Source: Gammaproteobacteria bacterium
GTDB taxonomy: Bacteria > Pseudomonadota > Gammaproteobacteria > Steroidobacterales > GCA-2729495
Reading direction: 5' to 3'
Assembly (NCBI GenBank): GCA_030429685.1
Contig: JAUIEY010000013.1
Span: 1-19,009 of the forward strand
DNA: 19,009 bases
The stretch's first letter is position 1. Every line of letters begins with the position of its first letter. The position numbers were made by a program, and so were the translations under genes. The notes beneath the pieces were generated by a model, which worked only from the letters and a program-made list of their open reading frames with translations, searched no databases and was not told the DNA's origin. Of the stretch, positions 7,564-15,156 are shown one piece after another.

Positions 7564-8943
7564 ATGGAGCCTGCCAAGCTGAATAAAGTACTGGCGCTGT
7601 TGTTTGTCGGCGTGCTCATGGGTGCGCTCGACCTCGCCATTGTGGGTCCGGCACTGCCGGCCATGCAAAGTGATTTCGACATGAATAACCGGCAGTTGTC
7701 CTGGTTGTTCAACATCTATGTCCTGTTTCAACTGGTTGGTACGCCGTTGCTGGCCAAAATGTCGGACCGCTATGGCCGGCGTGCAATTTACATGATCAGC
7801 GTAAGCGGCTTTGCTGCCGGTTCGCTGTTACTGGTCATGTCGCCTACGGTTGAATTCCTGATGGCGGGGCGCGCTATTCAGGGTTTCGGGGCCGGCGGAA
7901 TATTCCCGGTTGCGGCTGCCATCATCGGCGACACCTTCCCGGTGGAAAAACGTGGCGGCGCACTGGGATTAATGGGTGCAGTGTTCGGTCTCGCCTTTTT
8001 GGTCGGACCGGTCCTCGGTGGCATTCTGTTGCAGTTCAGCTGGCACTGGCTGTTCCTGATCAATCTGCCGATCGCGGCCGTGTTGCTGTTTTTTGCCTGG
8101 CGTCTGCTCCCCACTGCCGGTGCTGAGGAGCTCAAACCGTTCGACTGGCGAGGGGCGCTGAGCCTGTCGGCGGCACTGGCCTCACTGGCTGTGGCGGTCA
8201 CTAATTTCGACAGTTCGGCACCGGCGGCCAGTTTGCGTTCGGTCAGTGTCTGGCCCTGGCTGGTGCTGATGGCTCTGCTGTTGCCCATATTCTGGCGAGT
8301 GGAAAACCGGGCAACAGACCCCATCGTCAAACCTGGCTTTTTTCGCTCCGGGCAGATTCGTCTGACCATGATCATTGCCGCGGGTATCGGCACCGTGGAA
8401 AGCGGTTCGGTGTTCTTTCCTGCGCTGGCGGTTGCCGGTCTGGGTGTCACCGAATCTACCGCCGCATGGCTGATGCTGCCCTCGGTGCTGGCTATGACTA
8501 TCGCTTCGCCGCTGGTGGGCAGGATTCTGCACCGCGTGGGTTCTCGCCTTATTGTGCAACTTGGGCTGGTTTGCGTGCTTGCGGGCGTGCTGATTTATGC
8601 ATTGACGGAATTGACTACCGCATTATTCATTATCGGCGGCATTATCGGCGGATTCGGCCTCGCCGGCTTGCTCGGCGCGCCGCTGCGCTACATTGTGCTA
8701 AACGAGGCCGGGCCGGGTGACCGGGCGGCGGCGCAGGGCCTGCTGACGGTGTTTCTTGCGGTCGGGCAATTGCTGGGCGCTGCCATTGTCGGTGGTGTCG
8801 CGGCTTCACGCGGCGGCGGGGTGGTTGGTTATCAGTCATCTTTTCTGGTGCTGGCCACGCTGACAGGTGTCATATTGCTGGTCGCTTTCCTGCTGAAATC
8901 ACAACGCGAAGAACGAACTGAGGAGCAAAATCATGGCGGGTAA
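7564..8943 (+). CDS. MFS drug/solute exporter, DHA2-like with 14 helices
   Basis: The 459-residue inner-membrane protein shows about 14 hydrophobic segments, the count for the DHA2 (EmrB/QacA) group of proton antiporters. LDLAIVGPALPAM in helix 1 corresponds to the DHA2 D-x-x-I-V-x-x-A-L-P motif. Motif A is present as GTPLLAKMSDRYGRR after helix 2, and motif C-like GLAFLVGPVLGG lies in helix 5, typical of antiporters. It probably exports hydrophobic compounds; the substrate is unknown. The start at 7564 gives a usual N-terminus; 7540 is possible. No strong Shine-Dalgarno is seen. Its end overlaps the downstream rhodanese gene by 11 bases, so the two are translationally coupled. No membrane-fusion partner (EmrA type) or regulator gene is adjacent. 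Confidence 0.88.
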   Translation: MEPAKLNKVLALLFVGVLMGALDLAIVGPALPAMQSDFDMNNRQLSWLFNIYVLFQLVGTPLLAKMSDRYGRRAIYMISVSGFAAGSLLLVMSPTVEFLMAGRAIQGFGAGGIFPVAAAIIGDTFPVEKRGGALGLMGAVFGLAFLVGPVLGGILLQFSWHWLFLINLPIAAVLLFFAWRLLPTAGAEELKPFDWRGALSLSAALASLAVAVTNFDSSAPAASLRSVSVWPWLVLMALLLPIFWRVENRATDPIVKPGFFRSGQIRLTMIIAAGIGTVESGSVFFPALAVAGLGVTESTAAWLMLPSVLAMTIASPLVGRILHRVGSRLIVQLGLVCVLAGVLIYALTELTTALFIIGGIIGGFGLAGLLGAPLRYIVLNEAGPGDRAAAQGLLTVFLAVGQLLGAAIVGGVAASRGGGVVGYQSSFLVLATLTGVILLVAFLLKSQREERTEEQNHGG

Positions 8944-9388
8944 ACCCCCTTTCCAGATGCCCGAGGGCGACTATGCCGGTGATGTCACGTGCCAGCAGGC
9001 GTGGGATGAACTGGCCCGGAACAAGGCGGCCGTGCTGGTGGATGTGCGTACCCAGGTGGAATGGCAGCTAATCGGCAAGCCGGATTTGTCCGCTATCGCA
9101 CAGGAGCCGATCTACCTGCAGTGGGTCACCATGCAGGGCGTTAACGAGAACTTCGTGGCCGAGCTCAGGACAGCTCTGGCAGAAAGGGCTGTGGCCGCCG
9201 ACGCACCGGTGTATTTCATCTGCCAGTCAGGCGGCCGGTCCAAAATGGCAGCCATGCAATGCACCCAGCTTGGTTACTCGCGCTGTTACAACGTTGCCGA
9301 AGGCTTTGAGGGTGAGCTGGATGAACAGCAGCATCGCAACAGCGTGAGCGGCTGGAAGGTGGCAGGTCTGCCGTGGACGCAAAGCTGA
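8933..9388 (+). CDS. Cytoplasmic rhodanese-like sulfurtransferase
   Basis: A single rhodanese domain of 151 residues with no signal peptide. VLVDVRTQVEW (34-44) is the family's D-x-R block, and the active-site loop is CQSGGRSK with the persulfide-carrying cysteine at C97. The region WVTMQGVNENFVAEL (64-78) is typical of the small sulfurtransferases often found near transport or oxidation genes. It could move sulfane sulfur or act as a thiol/redox carrier; donor and acceptor are unknown. GAGGAG upstream of the ATG and the 11-base overlap with the MFS gene support this start and co-expression. The next gene has its own predicted promoter, so this is probably the end of the unit. Confidence 0.88.
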   Translation: MAGKPPFQMPEGDYAGDVTCQQAWDELARNKAAVLVDVRTQVEWQLIGKPDLSAIAQEPIYLQWVTMQGVNENFVAELRTALAERAVAADAPVYFICQSGGRSKMAAMQCTQLGYSRCYNVAEGFEGELDEQQHRNSVSGWKVAGLPWTQS

Positions 9389-9398
9389 AGCGGACGGT

Positions 9399-9428
9399 CT
9401 GACGCGGCTGCGGCTGACGCGCTAGAAT
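9399..9428 (+). promoter_or_regulatory. Promoter for a leaderless DUF2288 transcript
   Basis: CTGACG (9399-9404) and TAGAAT (9423-9428) are 18 bases apart. The -10 ends 7 bases before the ATG at 9436 and there is no Shine-Dalgarno, so transcription should start at about the A of ATG. This layout (TAGAAT, 7 bases, ATG) fits leaderless initiation. Confidence 0.5.
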
Positions 9429-9435
9429 TCGCGCC

Positions 9436-9768
9436 ATGAACGGCGACGAAAGCCCGGCACGGGCGCGTATCAATGCGGAAACGGCAAAGATTGCCTGGCG
9501 CGAGCTGCAGCGTTTTTTTGCCCAGGGCAATGCGGTGGCTGTTGCGCCGGAGCTTGACCTGGTAGAGGTTGCCCTGCAGATGTCTGCCGACAATCGTGAC
9601 CAGGTTGAGATCTGGATGCAGAACGGCCGGATTGGTCCGGTCAGCGATGCACAGGCGCTGGAGTGGCTGGAAGCAAATGCGCTGGTGTGGTCGGTAGTCG
9701 TGCGGCCCTGGGTGCTGGTGCAGCCTGTTTTGCAGGACAAGGACGCAGTGGAAGAGGAGTTGCATTGA
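9436..9768 (+). CDS. DUF2288 family protein
   Basis: This 110-residue protein matches the DUF2288 family in my memory of its pattern: INAETAKIAWRELQRFFAQG near the N-terminus, a central LDLVEVALQMSADN, a WM-x-x-G segment and WSVVVRPWVLVQPVL near the end. It has no signal and no membrane segment, so it is cytoplasmic. The function of the family is unknown, and the sequence shows no obvious catalytic motif. It is the first gene of a likely operon: its TGA overlaps the ATG of the oxygenase gene (ATGA), so those two are translationally coupled. The start is set by the promoter directly upstream. Confidence 0.82.
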   Translation: MNGDESPARARINAETAKIAWRELQRFFAQGNAVAVAPELDLVEVALQMSADNRDQVEIWMQNGRIGPVSDAQALEWLEANALVWSVVVRPWVLVQPVLQDKDAVEEELH

Positions 9769-10535
9769 TGGCGCTGGAGCAGGCAGAGCTGGATCACTTC
9801 AGAACTTATGGCTTCACGGTGGTGCGCTCACTTTATGACGCGGCCGAAGTCCGTCTGCTGTCGGAATGGCTGGACCAGTTGCGGGACTCTGACGGCACCG
9901 AGAATGACATCGCCACCTATTTTGAAACCAGTCCCAGCAGTGGTGAAACCGTGCTGGTTCGTGCCGAGCACCTGCTGGGCGAGCAGAGTCCGGAGATAAC
10001 CGCACTGCTGCTGCAAGAGCGGGTCATGCAGGCGCTCAGGGAAGTGCTGCGGGACGAACCGGTACTTTTCAAGGAAAAGGCAAATTACAAATTGCCGGGC
10101 TGCCGTTCCGATCTGCTGCATCAGGATCAGGCGGCCGGCTGGGGCACCTATGCGGACTATTTTGTAACCATGCTGATAGCGGTAGACGAAAACCGGATCG
10201 ACAATGCTGCTGTCAGCTTTCGGAAGAACAGCGGGCACGAATTGCGTTTGCTGGGGCCCGAATGGGAAGTGCTCAGTGAGGCCGAGCCGCCGTTTCAACC
10301 TGCCGACGATTACCAGGTTGTGGAAGCGGCGCCGGGCGACGTGGTGCTGTTTGACTGCTACGTGCCGCATGGTTCGCCCGCCAATTTGTCGCCGGCGGCG
10401 CGCCGCAATATCTACCTGACGTTTAACCGCAAGGGTGACGGCGACCATCGCATGGCCTATTACCACGATAAGTGGGAAAACTATCCGCCGAACACGCGTG
10501 ACGACGCGCGTGACCGGTCCACCTTCAAGGTTTAG
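9768..10535 (+). CDS. Phytanoyl-CoA dioxygenase (PhyH) family Fe(II)/2-oxoglutarate oxygenase
   Basis: The 255-residue enzyme has the double-stranded beta-helix iron triad: H118 and D120 in LLHQDQAAGW and the distal H201 in CYVPHGSP. R212 or R213 (ARRNIYLTFN) would bind the 2-oxoglutarate carboxylate. LFKEKANYKLPG (100-111) is typical of PhyH relatives that hydroxylate small polar molecules such as phosphonates or osmolytes. The substrate-loop segment DNAAVSFRKNSGHE differs from the usual N-G-x-L-x-x-x-P-G-S-H form, so substrate assignment is unsafe. The start is the ATG overlapping the DUF2288 stop, with GAAGAGGAG upstream; the longer frame to 9663 lies inside DUF2288. The DUF1295 gene follows after 12 bases. 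It should be cytoplasmic and need oxygen. Confidence 0.88.
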   Translation: MALEQAELDHFRTYGFTVVRSLYDAAEVRLLSEWLDQLRDSDGTENDIATYFETSPSSGETVLVRAEHLLGEQSPEITALLLQERVMQALREVLRDEPVLFKEKANYKLPGCRSDLLHQDQAAGWGTYADYFVTMLIAVDENRIDNAAVSFRKNSGHELRLLGPEWEVLSEAEPPFQPADDYQVVEAAPGDVVLFDCYVPHGSPANLSPAARRNIYLTFNRKGDGDHRMAYYHDKWENYPPNTRDDARDRSTFKV

Positions 10536-10547
10536 CAGGAGCAGACT

Positions 10548-11371
10548 ATGCACCGAAATATGCGCATGGTGTTTTCGGTCAGCGCGCTCATACTGATCGT
10601 GGTGCTGGGCATGCGTCTCAGTGCAGGGGCATGGACACCCGTCAACTGGCTGATGCTGGCCATCCCGGCCGTGGTGTGTCTGCTGGTATTCCGTTGTTTT
10701 GTGTTTGTCTTTAATTTCAGCTATTCGCTGGCCTGCCTGCTGAACGGTCTGTTGCTTGCCGTCACCGGTCAGTCAGTGCCCGGCTGGTTGCTTGGCGGCC
10801 TTATGGCAGCCTACGGTCTGCGGCTGCTCTGGTTTACCTGGAAACGCACTCACAGCGACTCCTATGCCGCGCGCATGGAGCGCATTCGCAATGATCATGC
10901 CAATACCCCGATAGCAGTTCAGGCAATATTGTGGCTGCAATGCACGGTGACTTATACCTTTCACCTGTTTGCGGTATACCTTGCCGCGCAGCAGGCGCTG
11001 GTGACCAACGCTGTACTGGCCGGGGCCGTTATCATTTTCTGCGGCATCGTGCTGGAGTCTGTCGCCGATGCGCAGAAACAGGCAGCCAAAACCGCGGCTC
11101 CCGACAGCTTTGTCAGCAGTGGTCTGTATGCGCGCTGGCGGCACCCCAATTTTGGCGGCGAGATTGTCGTGCAACTGGGCTTGATTACCGTGGGTCTGGG
11201 TGTTGCATCCACCTGGGGCAACCTGCTGGCAGTGCTGGTTACACCGGTATACGTGGTTATTCTTATGGTCTATCAGTGCCGTCAGGCTGACACATGCGCG
11301 CGCGCTATGGTGAGCAGCCGGCGTTCGCCGAGTATTTGCAACGCAGCGGTAGCCTGTTGCCACGCTTATGA
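10548..11371 (+). pseudogene. DUF1295 (steroid 5-alpha-reductase-like) membrane protein with a frameshift near its end
   Basis: An integral membrane protein with about six to seven hydrophobic segments. The DUF1295 signatures are ESVADAQK and GLYARWRHPNFGGE, which resembles the G-L-x-x-x-S-R-H-P-N-Y-x-G-E of isoprenylcysteine methyltransferase and steroid reductase relatives. AGGAG lies 6 bases before the ATG. After VYQCRQADT (ending about 11294) the frame turns into Cys-rich nonsense. Frame +3 from ATG 11294 instead encodes MRARYGEQPAFAEYLQ and stops at 11369-11371, which is the expected family C-terminus. One base therefore appears to be missing within 11289-11293, since the second frame has a TGA at 11288-11290. 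Only the last 25 or so residues are affected. It may be a sequencing or assembly error rather than a dead gene. Confidence 0.8.
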
Positions 11372-11408
11372 TGCAGCGCCGGCAGGCATACCAGGAGAGC
11401 GAGTGAAG

Positions 11409-11852
11409 ATGCGATTTATTACTAATGGATATTTGCGCGCGGTCCTGTGCAGCAGCGCATTATTGGTCTGCGGCGTGCAGAGTGCGCTGGCGGATGGCGA
11501 TGTGCCCAACCCGAAATCTGTGGAAGCCCCGGCTCCACTGGACTGTGCGGTAATCGAAGCGGTGCTGGCAGCCCCTGAAAATTACGTGATTATTGACGCT
11601 CGCTCGCCGTCCGAATACGACACGGCGCATGTGGCAGGCGCCATCAATGTGCCGTTTGACAGCCTGGATGGCTACAAGGGTCTGTTGCCGGAGGACAAGC
11701 AGCAGCCTATCGTGACCTATTGCCGGTCCGGGCGTCGTGCCACCGTGCTGAAAAACCTGTTAACTGAAATGGGCTACGCCGACATCAGCGTGGTGCCGGG
11801 CGGGCAGATGGACAGCAGTGGCAAAGCGCTTAGCTTTAAATGCGGTGACTAG
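11409..11852 (+). CDS. Exported single-domain rhodanese
   Basis: A 147-residue rhodanese with a Sec signal (MRFITNGYLRAV, hydrophobic core, cleavage near SALA at 28) and therefore periplasmic. It has IIDARSPSEYDTAHVAGAINVPF (61-83 region) and the active loop CRSGRRA with C105. C46 and C145 may pair in a disulfide. AGGAG at 11393-11397 lies 11 bases before this ATG and 5 before an in-frame GTG at 11403, which is an alternative start. Because of the frameshift upstream, a continuous reading frame from 10548 joins it to the DUF1295 protein; its own ribosome site and signal peptide show that it is a separate gene. Periplasmic rhodaneses handle thiosulfate or thiol redox partners; the partner here is unknown. 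Its stop shares CTAG with the convergent DUF1838 gene. Confidence 0.85.
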   Translation: MRFITNGYLRAVLCSSALLVCGVQSALADGDVPNPKSVEAPAPLDCAVIEAVLAAPENYVIIDARSPSEYDTAHVAGAINVPFDSLDGYKGLLPEDKQQPIVTYCRSGRRATVLKNLLTEMGYADISVVPGGQMDSSGKALSFKCGD

Positions 11853-12913
11853 TTGCGTGCACCACTGCCGGTCGGCACTTTAAAACTGCTCGGCTGCCAC
11901 TCATAGTCCGGGTTTTCCGGGGGTATGTCCTGCGCGTAGGCTTTCCAGGTGTCAACGCGCTTATTGCCGATGTCCCACTCATCCGGCAGTGTCAGAAACT
12001 CCGGCGCATGCTTTTCGATGTAGGCGAGCACCTTGGGCGGGACTTCGCCATAGCCCTTAAGGCCCTTGTGGCTGTGCATACGACCGAACAGTGTGACATC
12101 GGCGAACTCGGTGCCGCCCATCTTCATGAACGGCCAGCATTCGGAGATGCGTGAGAAGCCGGCTGTCATGCGGCAGGTTGGCAGGCTGCGGTCTTCCAGT
12201 TCGGTCTTGCTGACCTGAAAGGTGAAATGTTCTGACGGTGCAATTCGCGATCCCGTGGAGGAGCGCGGCCAGCCTTCCGGTGTCACCGGATTGGTGTAGT
12301 CATGGGTATAGTCCCACGCCAGCATCATGTCGTCACCGTATTGCTGGAAGGGCAGAATAAACGGGTATTTGCCGTTCGCATCAGGGAATACGGTGCCTTC
12401 GTTCATCAGCGTGGGGGCATCGCCGGCTTCGCCCATAAAGAACTTGGGTATTTCGGTACCGACCTGGCCAGTCAGCACATCGTTGTAGAAATGGTAGACC
12501 TCGACGGTCTCACCGGTGAAAGGATTATCCCAGGTTTCGAGGATGTCACCGCTTTCCAGATCAGTGAAGTAACCGGTCTCCCGCGACTTGATCCAGAGCA
12601 ATCCCTTGTCATCAATTTTTGCCTGCAGTGCCCCGGTGCCAACGTAGCCGAACACTGGGATCATGCGCTTGCCGGGAATACGCACGTACATCAGGCCATG
12701 AAAAGCGCCGATGACTGTTGCGTCGTAGGATGACCAGATCTTGCCGAAGGCATACAGGTTGTCGTACGGGTCGGCGTAGTCGAGACCGCCGGATCTGGCC
12801 AGTGCCGGGCCTGCCGGAGCCGCCAGTGCGCCACCGAAGGCCAGTGATGCCTTGAGTATGTCACGGCGGCTGGTGGTGTTACCCAGGTGTTCAATCAATT
12901 TGCTGTGCATCAT
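11849..12913 (-). CDS. DUF1838 family protein with Tat signal
   Basis: A 354-residue protein with a twin-arginine signal, TTSRRDILKASLAFGG (RR at 16-17), and likely cleavage after ALA (39), so it should be folded in the cytoplasm and exported, often a sign of a cofactor. The mature part fits DUF1838, a family of unknown function: DPYDNLYAFGKIW (48-60), TGYFTDLESGDILETWDNP, TGETVEV, LMNEGT, SEHFTF and VPPKVLAYIEKHAPE. Many conserved Trp, Tyr, Asp and His residues suggest an enzyme or ligand binder, but no known active-site motif is seen. It is a close paralogue of the gene at 15157-16155. Its ATG overlaps the stop of the upstream MFS gene (ATGA), so a transporter and this protein are made together. 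Confidence 0.85.
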   Translation of the reverse strand: MMHSKLIEHLGNTTSRRDILKASLAFGGALAAPAGPALARSGGLDYADPYDNLYAFGKIWSSYDATVIGAFHGLMYVRIPGKRMIPVFGYVGTGALQAKIDDKGLLWIKSRETGYFTDLESGDILETWDNPFTGETVEVYHFYNDVLTGQVGTEIPKFFMGEAGDAPTLMNEGTVFPDANGKYPFILPFQQYGDDMMLAWDYTHDYTNPVTPEGWPRSSTGSRIAPSEHFTFQVSKTELEDRSLPTCRMTAGFSRISECWPFMKMGGTEFADVTLFGRMHSHKGLKGYGEVPPKVLAYIEKHAPEFLTLPDEWDIGNKRVDTWKAYAQDIPPENPDYEWQPSSFKVPTGSGARN

Positions 12914-14229
12914 TTTTCGATTTCCTTGCTTTGTGCCCGGCGAGATTCGCGGCGCCGGACCAGTATGGCACTGATGACGATCAGAGTGGCCAGCGCACCG
13001 CTGAGCAGAAACGGCCCGGAACGCAACCAGTTGTCATAAATATAGCCGCCCGTGCTGGTGACAAACAGAATGCCAACTGCGCCGCTGAGTCCGAACAACC
13101 CGATTATGGAACCACGAATCTTCGGTGCGGCTGCTTCGCCCACCAGTGCCTGCGACGCCAGAAAGCCGCTCATCATGCCGATGCCTACCGCCACGGCCGC
13201 CACCCAGATAATCGGGCTGAGCGGATCAGCGACCAGACCCATGCCGCTGTAACCAATTGCCACCACGGCCATGCATATGGCGAGTGCAGTGAGCCGGTCG
13301 ATACGGTCGATTAATACACCGACAAAGGGCGCCGACAACAGCGCTGATACCTGCATAACGGCAAAAATAATACCGGCGCGGCCGGTGGCATCGGCGCTGC
13401 TCATGCCGGCTTCGCTGGCCGACTGCACGTACCAGAGAAAGAAAAAAGTACCGACCACGACAAAGTCGCTGCGCGCCACAAAGGCGGATGCGTAGGCGAT
13501 GGAGATGCGCGGCTGACGCATGGCGGTCACACCCTGCTGCAGCTTGGTCAATAGCGGCGGATCCTCAGCCGTGGTGACAGCCTGCGCCGGGCTCAGGAAC
13601 ATGCGCAGCAGCAACGCCGTGACGCAGCAGGCGGCAAAAACGCTCAGCAGTGTTGCCTGGATCGCCTGCGGCGTGGTCATGCCGCCTTTTTCAAACAACG
13701 ATGGCAGCTGCGCGACGGCCATCATCAGGATGCCGCCTGCGCCACTTGCCACGCCGCCGATAGCCATCATTTTGCCGCGCGACTGTTCAGCCGGATAGTC
13801 ATTGAGAATAGTGGCCATCATGCCGGACACCGCAGCTACGCCAATGGCGAAAACTGCGCGGCTGGCATACAGCGTGTATTCATCCGGCATAAAAGGGTAG
13901 AGCAGGTAGCCGACCCCGAGCATGACGTAACCGAAAACCACAATGGGCCGACGTCCGGTTTTGTCCGACAGGGCGCCGAAATAGCCCAGCAACAGGAGTG
14001 CGGCAAGTTCGCTGACAAACGTGAGGTTGCCGCTGACAGTACCCTGACGGTCACCAGGTATTTGCAACACCTCTTCCAGAATCAGCGGCTGAATCAGATT
14101 AATGAAAGACATCAAGGTGTTGGCCGCAATTGAGGCATAGACCAGCGCTGCGAAATTCACACGCGTAATGCCCGGCGCCAACTGAATCGGGCCGATTTTC
14201 AAGCCTGCCTGAGCCTGACTGTCTGTCAT
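12910..14229 (-). CDS. MFS transporter coupled to DUF1838
   Basis: A 439-residue, 12-helix-type major facilitator protein. Motif A appears as GYFGALSDKTGRRPIVV after helix 2, and a weaker copy (GVLIDRIDRLTA) at the equivalent place in the second half, which supports the two six-helix halves. The N-terminal LKIGPIQLAPGITRVNFAAL precedes helix 1. It should move a small organic molecule across the inner membrane; direction and substrate are not evident. AGGGGG lies 9 bases before the ATG. It is the first gene of a two-gene operon with the Tat-exported DUF1838 protein, and it is divergent from another DUF1838-like gene across 126 bases. Confidence 0.88.
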   Translation of the reverse strand: MTDSQAQAGLKIGPIQLAPGITRVNFAALVYASIAANTLMSFINLIQPLILEEVLQIPGDRQGTVSGNLTFVSELAALLLLGYFGALSDKTGRRPIVVFGYVMLGVGYLLYPFMPDEYTLYASRAVFAIGVAAVSGMMATILNDYPAEQSRGKMMAIGGVASGAGGILMMAVAQLPSLFEKGGMTTPQAIQATLLSVFAACCVTALLLRMFLSPAQAVTTAEDPPLLTKLQQGVTAMRQPRISIAYASAFVARSDFVVVGTFFFLWYVQSASEAGMSSADATGRAGIIFAVMQVSALLSAPFVGVLIDRIDRLTALAICMAVVAIGYSGMGLVADPLSPIIWVAAVAVGIGMMSGFLASQALVGEAAAPKIRGSIIGLFGLSGAVGILFVTSTGGYIYDNWLRSGPFLLSGALATLIVISAILVRRRESRRAQSKEIEK

Positions 14230-14355
14230 GAATGATTACCCCCTGTACTGCGAGAACCATACCAGAAAGGCAGTAGCACATTGACCATTATTGCGTTTGA
14301 GCAAAGCGGTACGGTCAACTACCATGCCTGTCGATCAGGTGACGGGAAATAGTTT
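14230..14355. promoter_or_regulatory. Divergent control region with an inverted TTGACC/GGTCAA pair
   Basis: This 126-base gap drives the MFS gene to the left and a DUF1838-like gene to the right. It contains TTGACC (14281-14286) and GGTCAA (14313-14318) as an inverted repeat 26 bases apart, with TTTGAGCAAA between them. The hexamers could be -35 boxes facing each other or half-sites for a regulator. No convincing -10 at normal spacing is seen for either direction. Confidence 0.3.
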
Positions 14356-15144
14356 GTGGCCGATGAAAAAACACTATATGACTGGTTGAAAGGGCTGGGC
14401 CGTCTGGATGACGGTCCGGTCTGCTGGTGGTTTACCGGCATTACGCACGGACTGACAGCTGACGGCCTGCGCCCCATGTTTCGTCATGAAAATTTTTCTT
14501 TCGGCAGCTATCGTCGTGAAAGCAAGCGACGTCATGTGTCCGTGATGCAGGACGTGACGCTGTATCGTGACTTGCAAAGCGGCAAATTGCTGCAGGATTT
14601 TGTTAATCCTTATACCGGCAATACAGTGCGGGTAGATGAAATCGTCACCAAAGATATCAACAACTACTACGATCTGGATGCGGGTTTCGGCTTTCTCGCC
14701 GACGGCAACAAGATTGAACAACCGCTTGAGATTGAAACGGTTGTGGTTGACGGACATTGCTGGATGACTCGCAGCATGGACTGGCAGTTGCCCAATCCGC
14801 TGGATCCGGAACTGCATGCCGCGGCCTATACAGGTCCATTGGTGCGGCTGCAAATGGAGACCACGCTGCGCCTGGACACCACGCAACTTGCTGACCCGTC
14901 ACTGCAGCAGGCCAGCGCAAGCTCGAGCTATGAAGCCGTGACACCCTGGTTTCCCTGGCTGGAAATGGCCGATGTAGACGGCCATCTGATTACCCGCGCT
15001 GTGGGCGCCAAACTTGATTCTTTCGCGCTTCTGCCGGCGGATATTGCCGCGGTTACCGAGCAGCGTTTTCCGGGCTGTCTGAGCGGAGACGCGGACCCGC
15101 CTGCCTCAAGTGACCCCTGGCTGGCATACCTGCGGCGCGGCTGA
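14356..15144 (+). CDS. Divergent DUF1838-like protein
   Basis: A 262-residue cytoplasmic-looking protein (no signal). It is shorter and more divergent than its two neighbours but shares the family layout: WWFTGITHGL near 24-33 parallels the FHGLMYxRI region, and YRDLQSGKLLQDFVNPYTGNTVRV parallels YFTDLESGDILETWDNPFTGETVEV of the paralogues. The C-terminal half has TPWFPWLEMADVDGHL and DPWLAYLRRG. It reads from a GTG start (14356); a weak GGGA lies about 10 bases upstream, and no in-frame ATG fits better. It is the third copy of the family in 4.4 kb. It converges on the next gene with a 12-base gap. Function is unknown. Confidence 0.75.
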   Translation: MADEKTLYDWLKGLGRLDDGPVCWWFTGITHGLTADGLRPMFRHENFSFGSYRRESKRRHVSVMQDVTLYRDLQSGKLLQDFVNPYTGNTVRVDEIVTKDINNYYDLDAGFGFLADGNKIEQPLEIETVVVDGHCWMTRSMDWQLPNPLDPELHAAAYTGPLVRLQMETTLRLDTTQLADPSLQQASASSSYEAVTPWFPWLEMADVDGHLITRAVGAKLDSFALLPADIAAVTEQRFPGCLSGDADPPASSDPWLAYLRRG

Positions 15145-15156
15145 CAATACCGAGTG

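Noticed and set aside
10548..11852. A single 434-residue DUF1295-rhodanese fusion protein
   Set aside because: The linker is off-family, the correct DUF1295 C-terminus lies in another frame, and the rhodanese has its own ribosome site and signal peptide.
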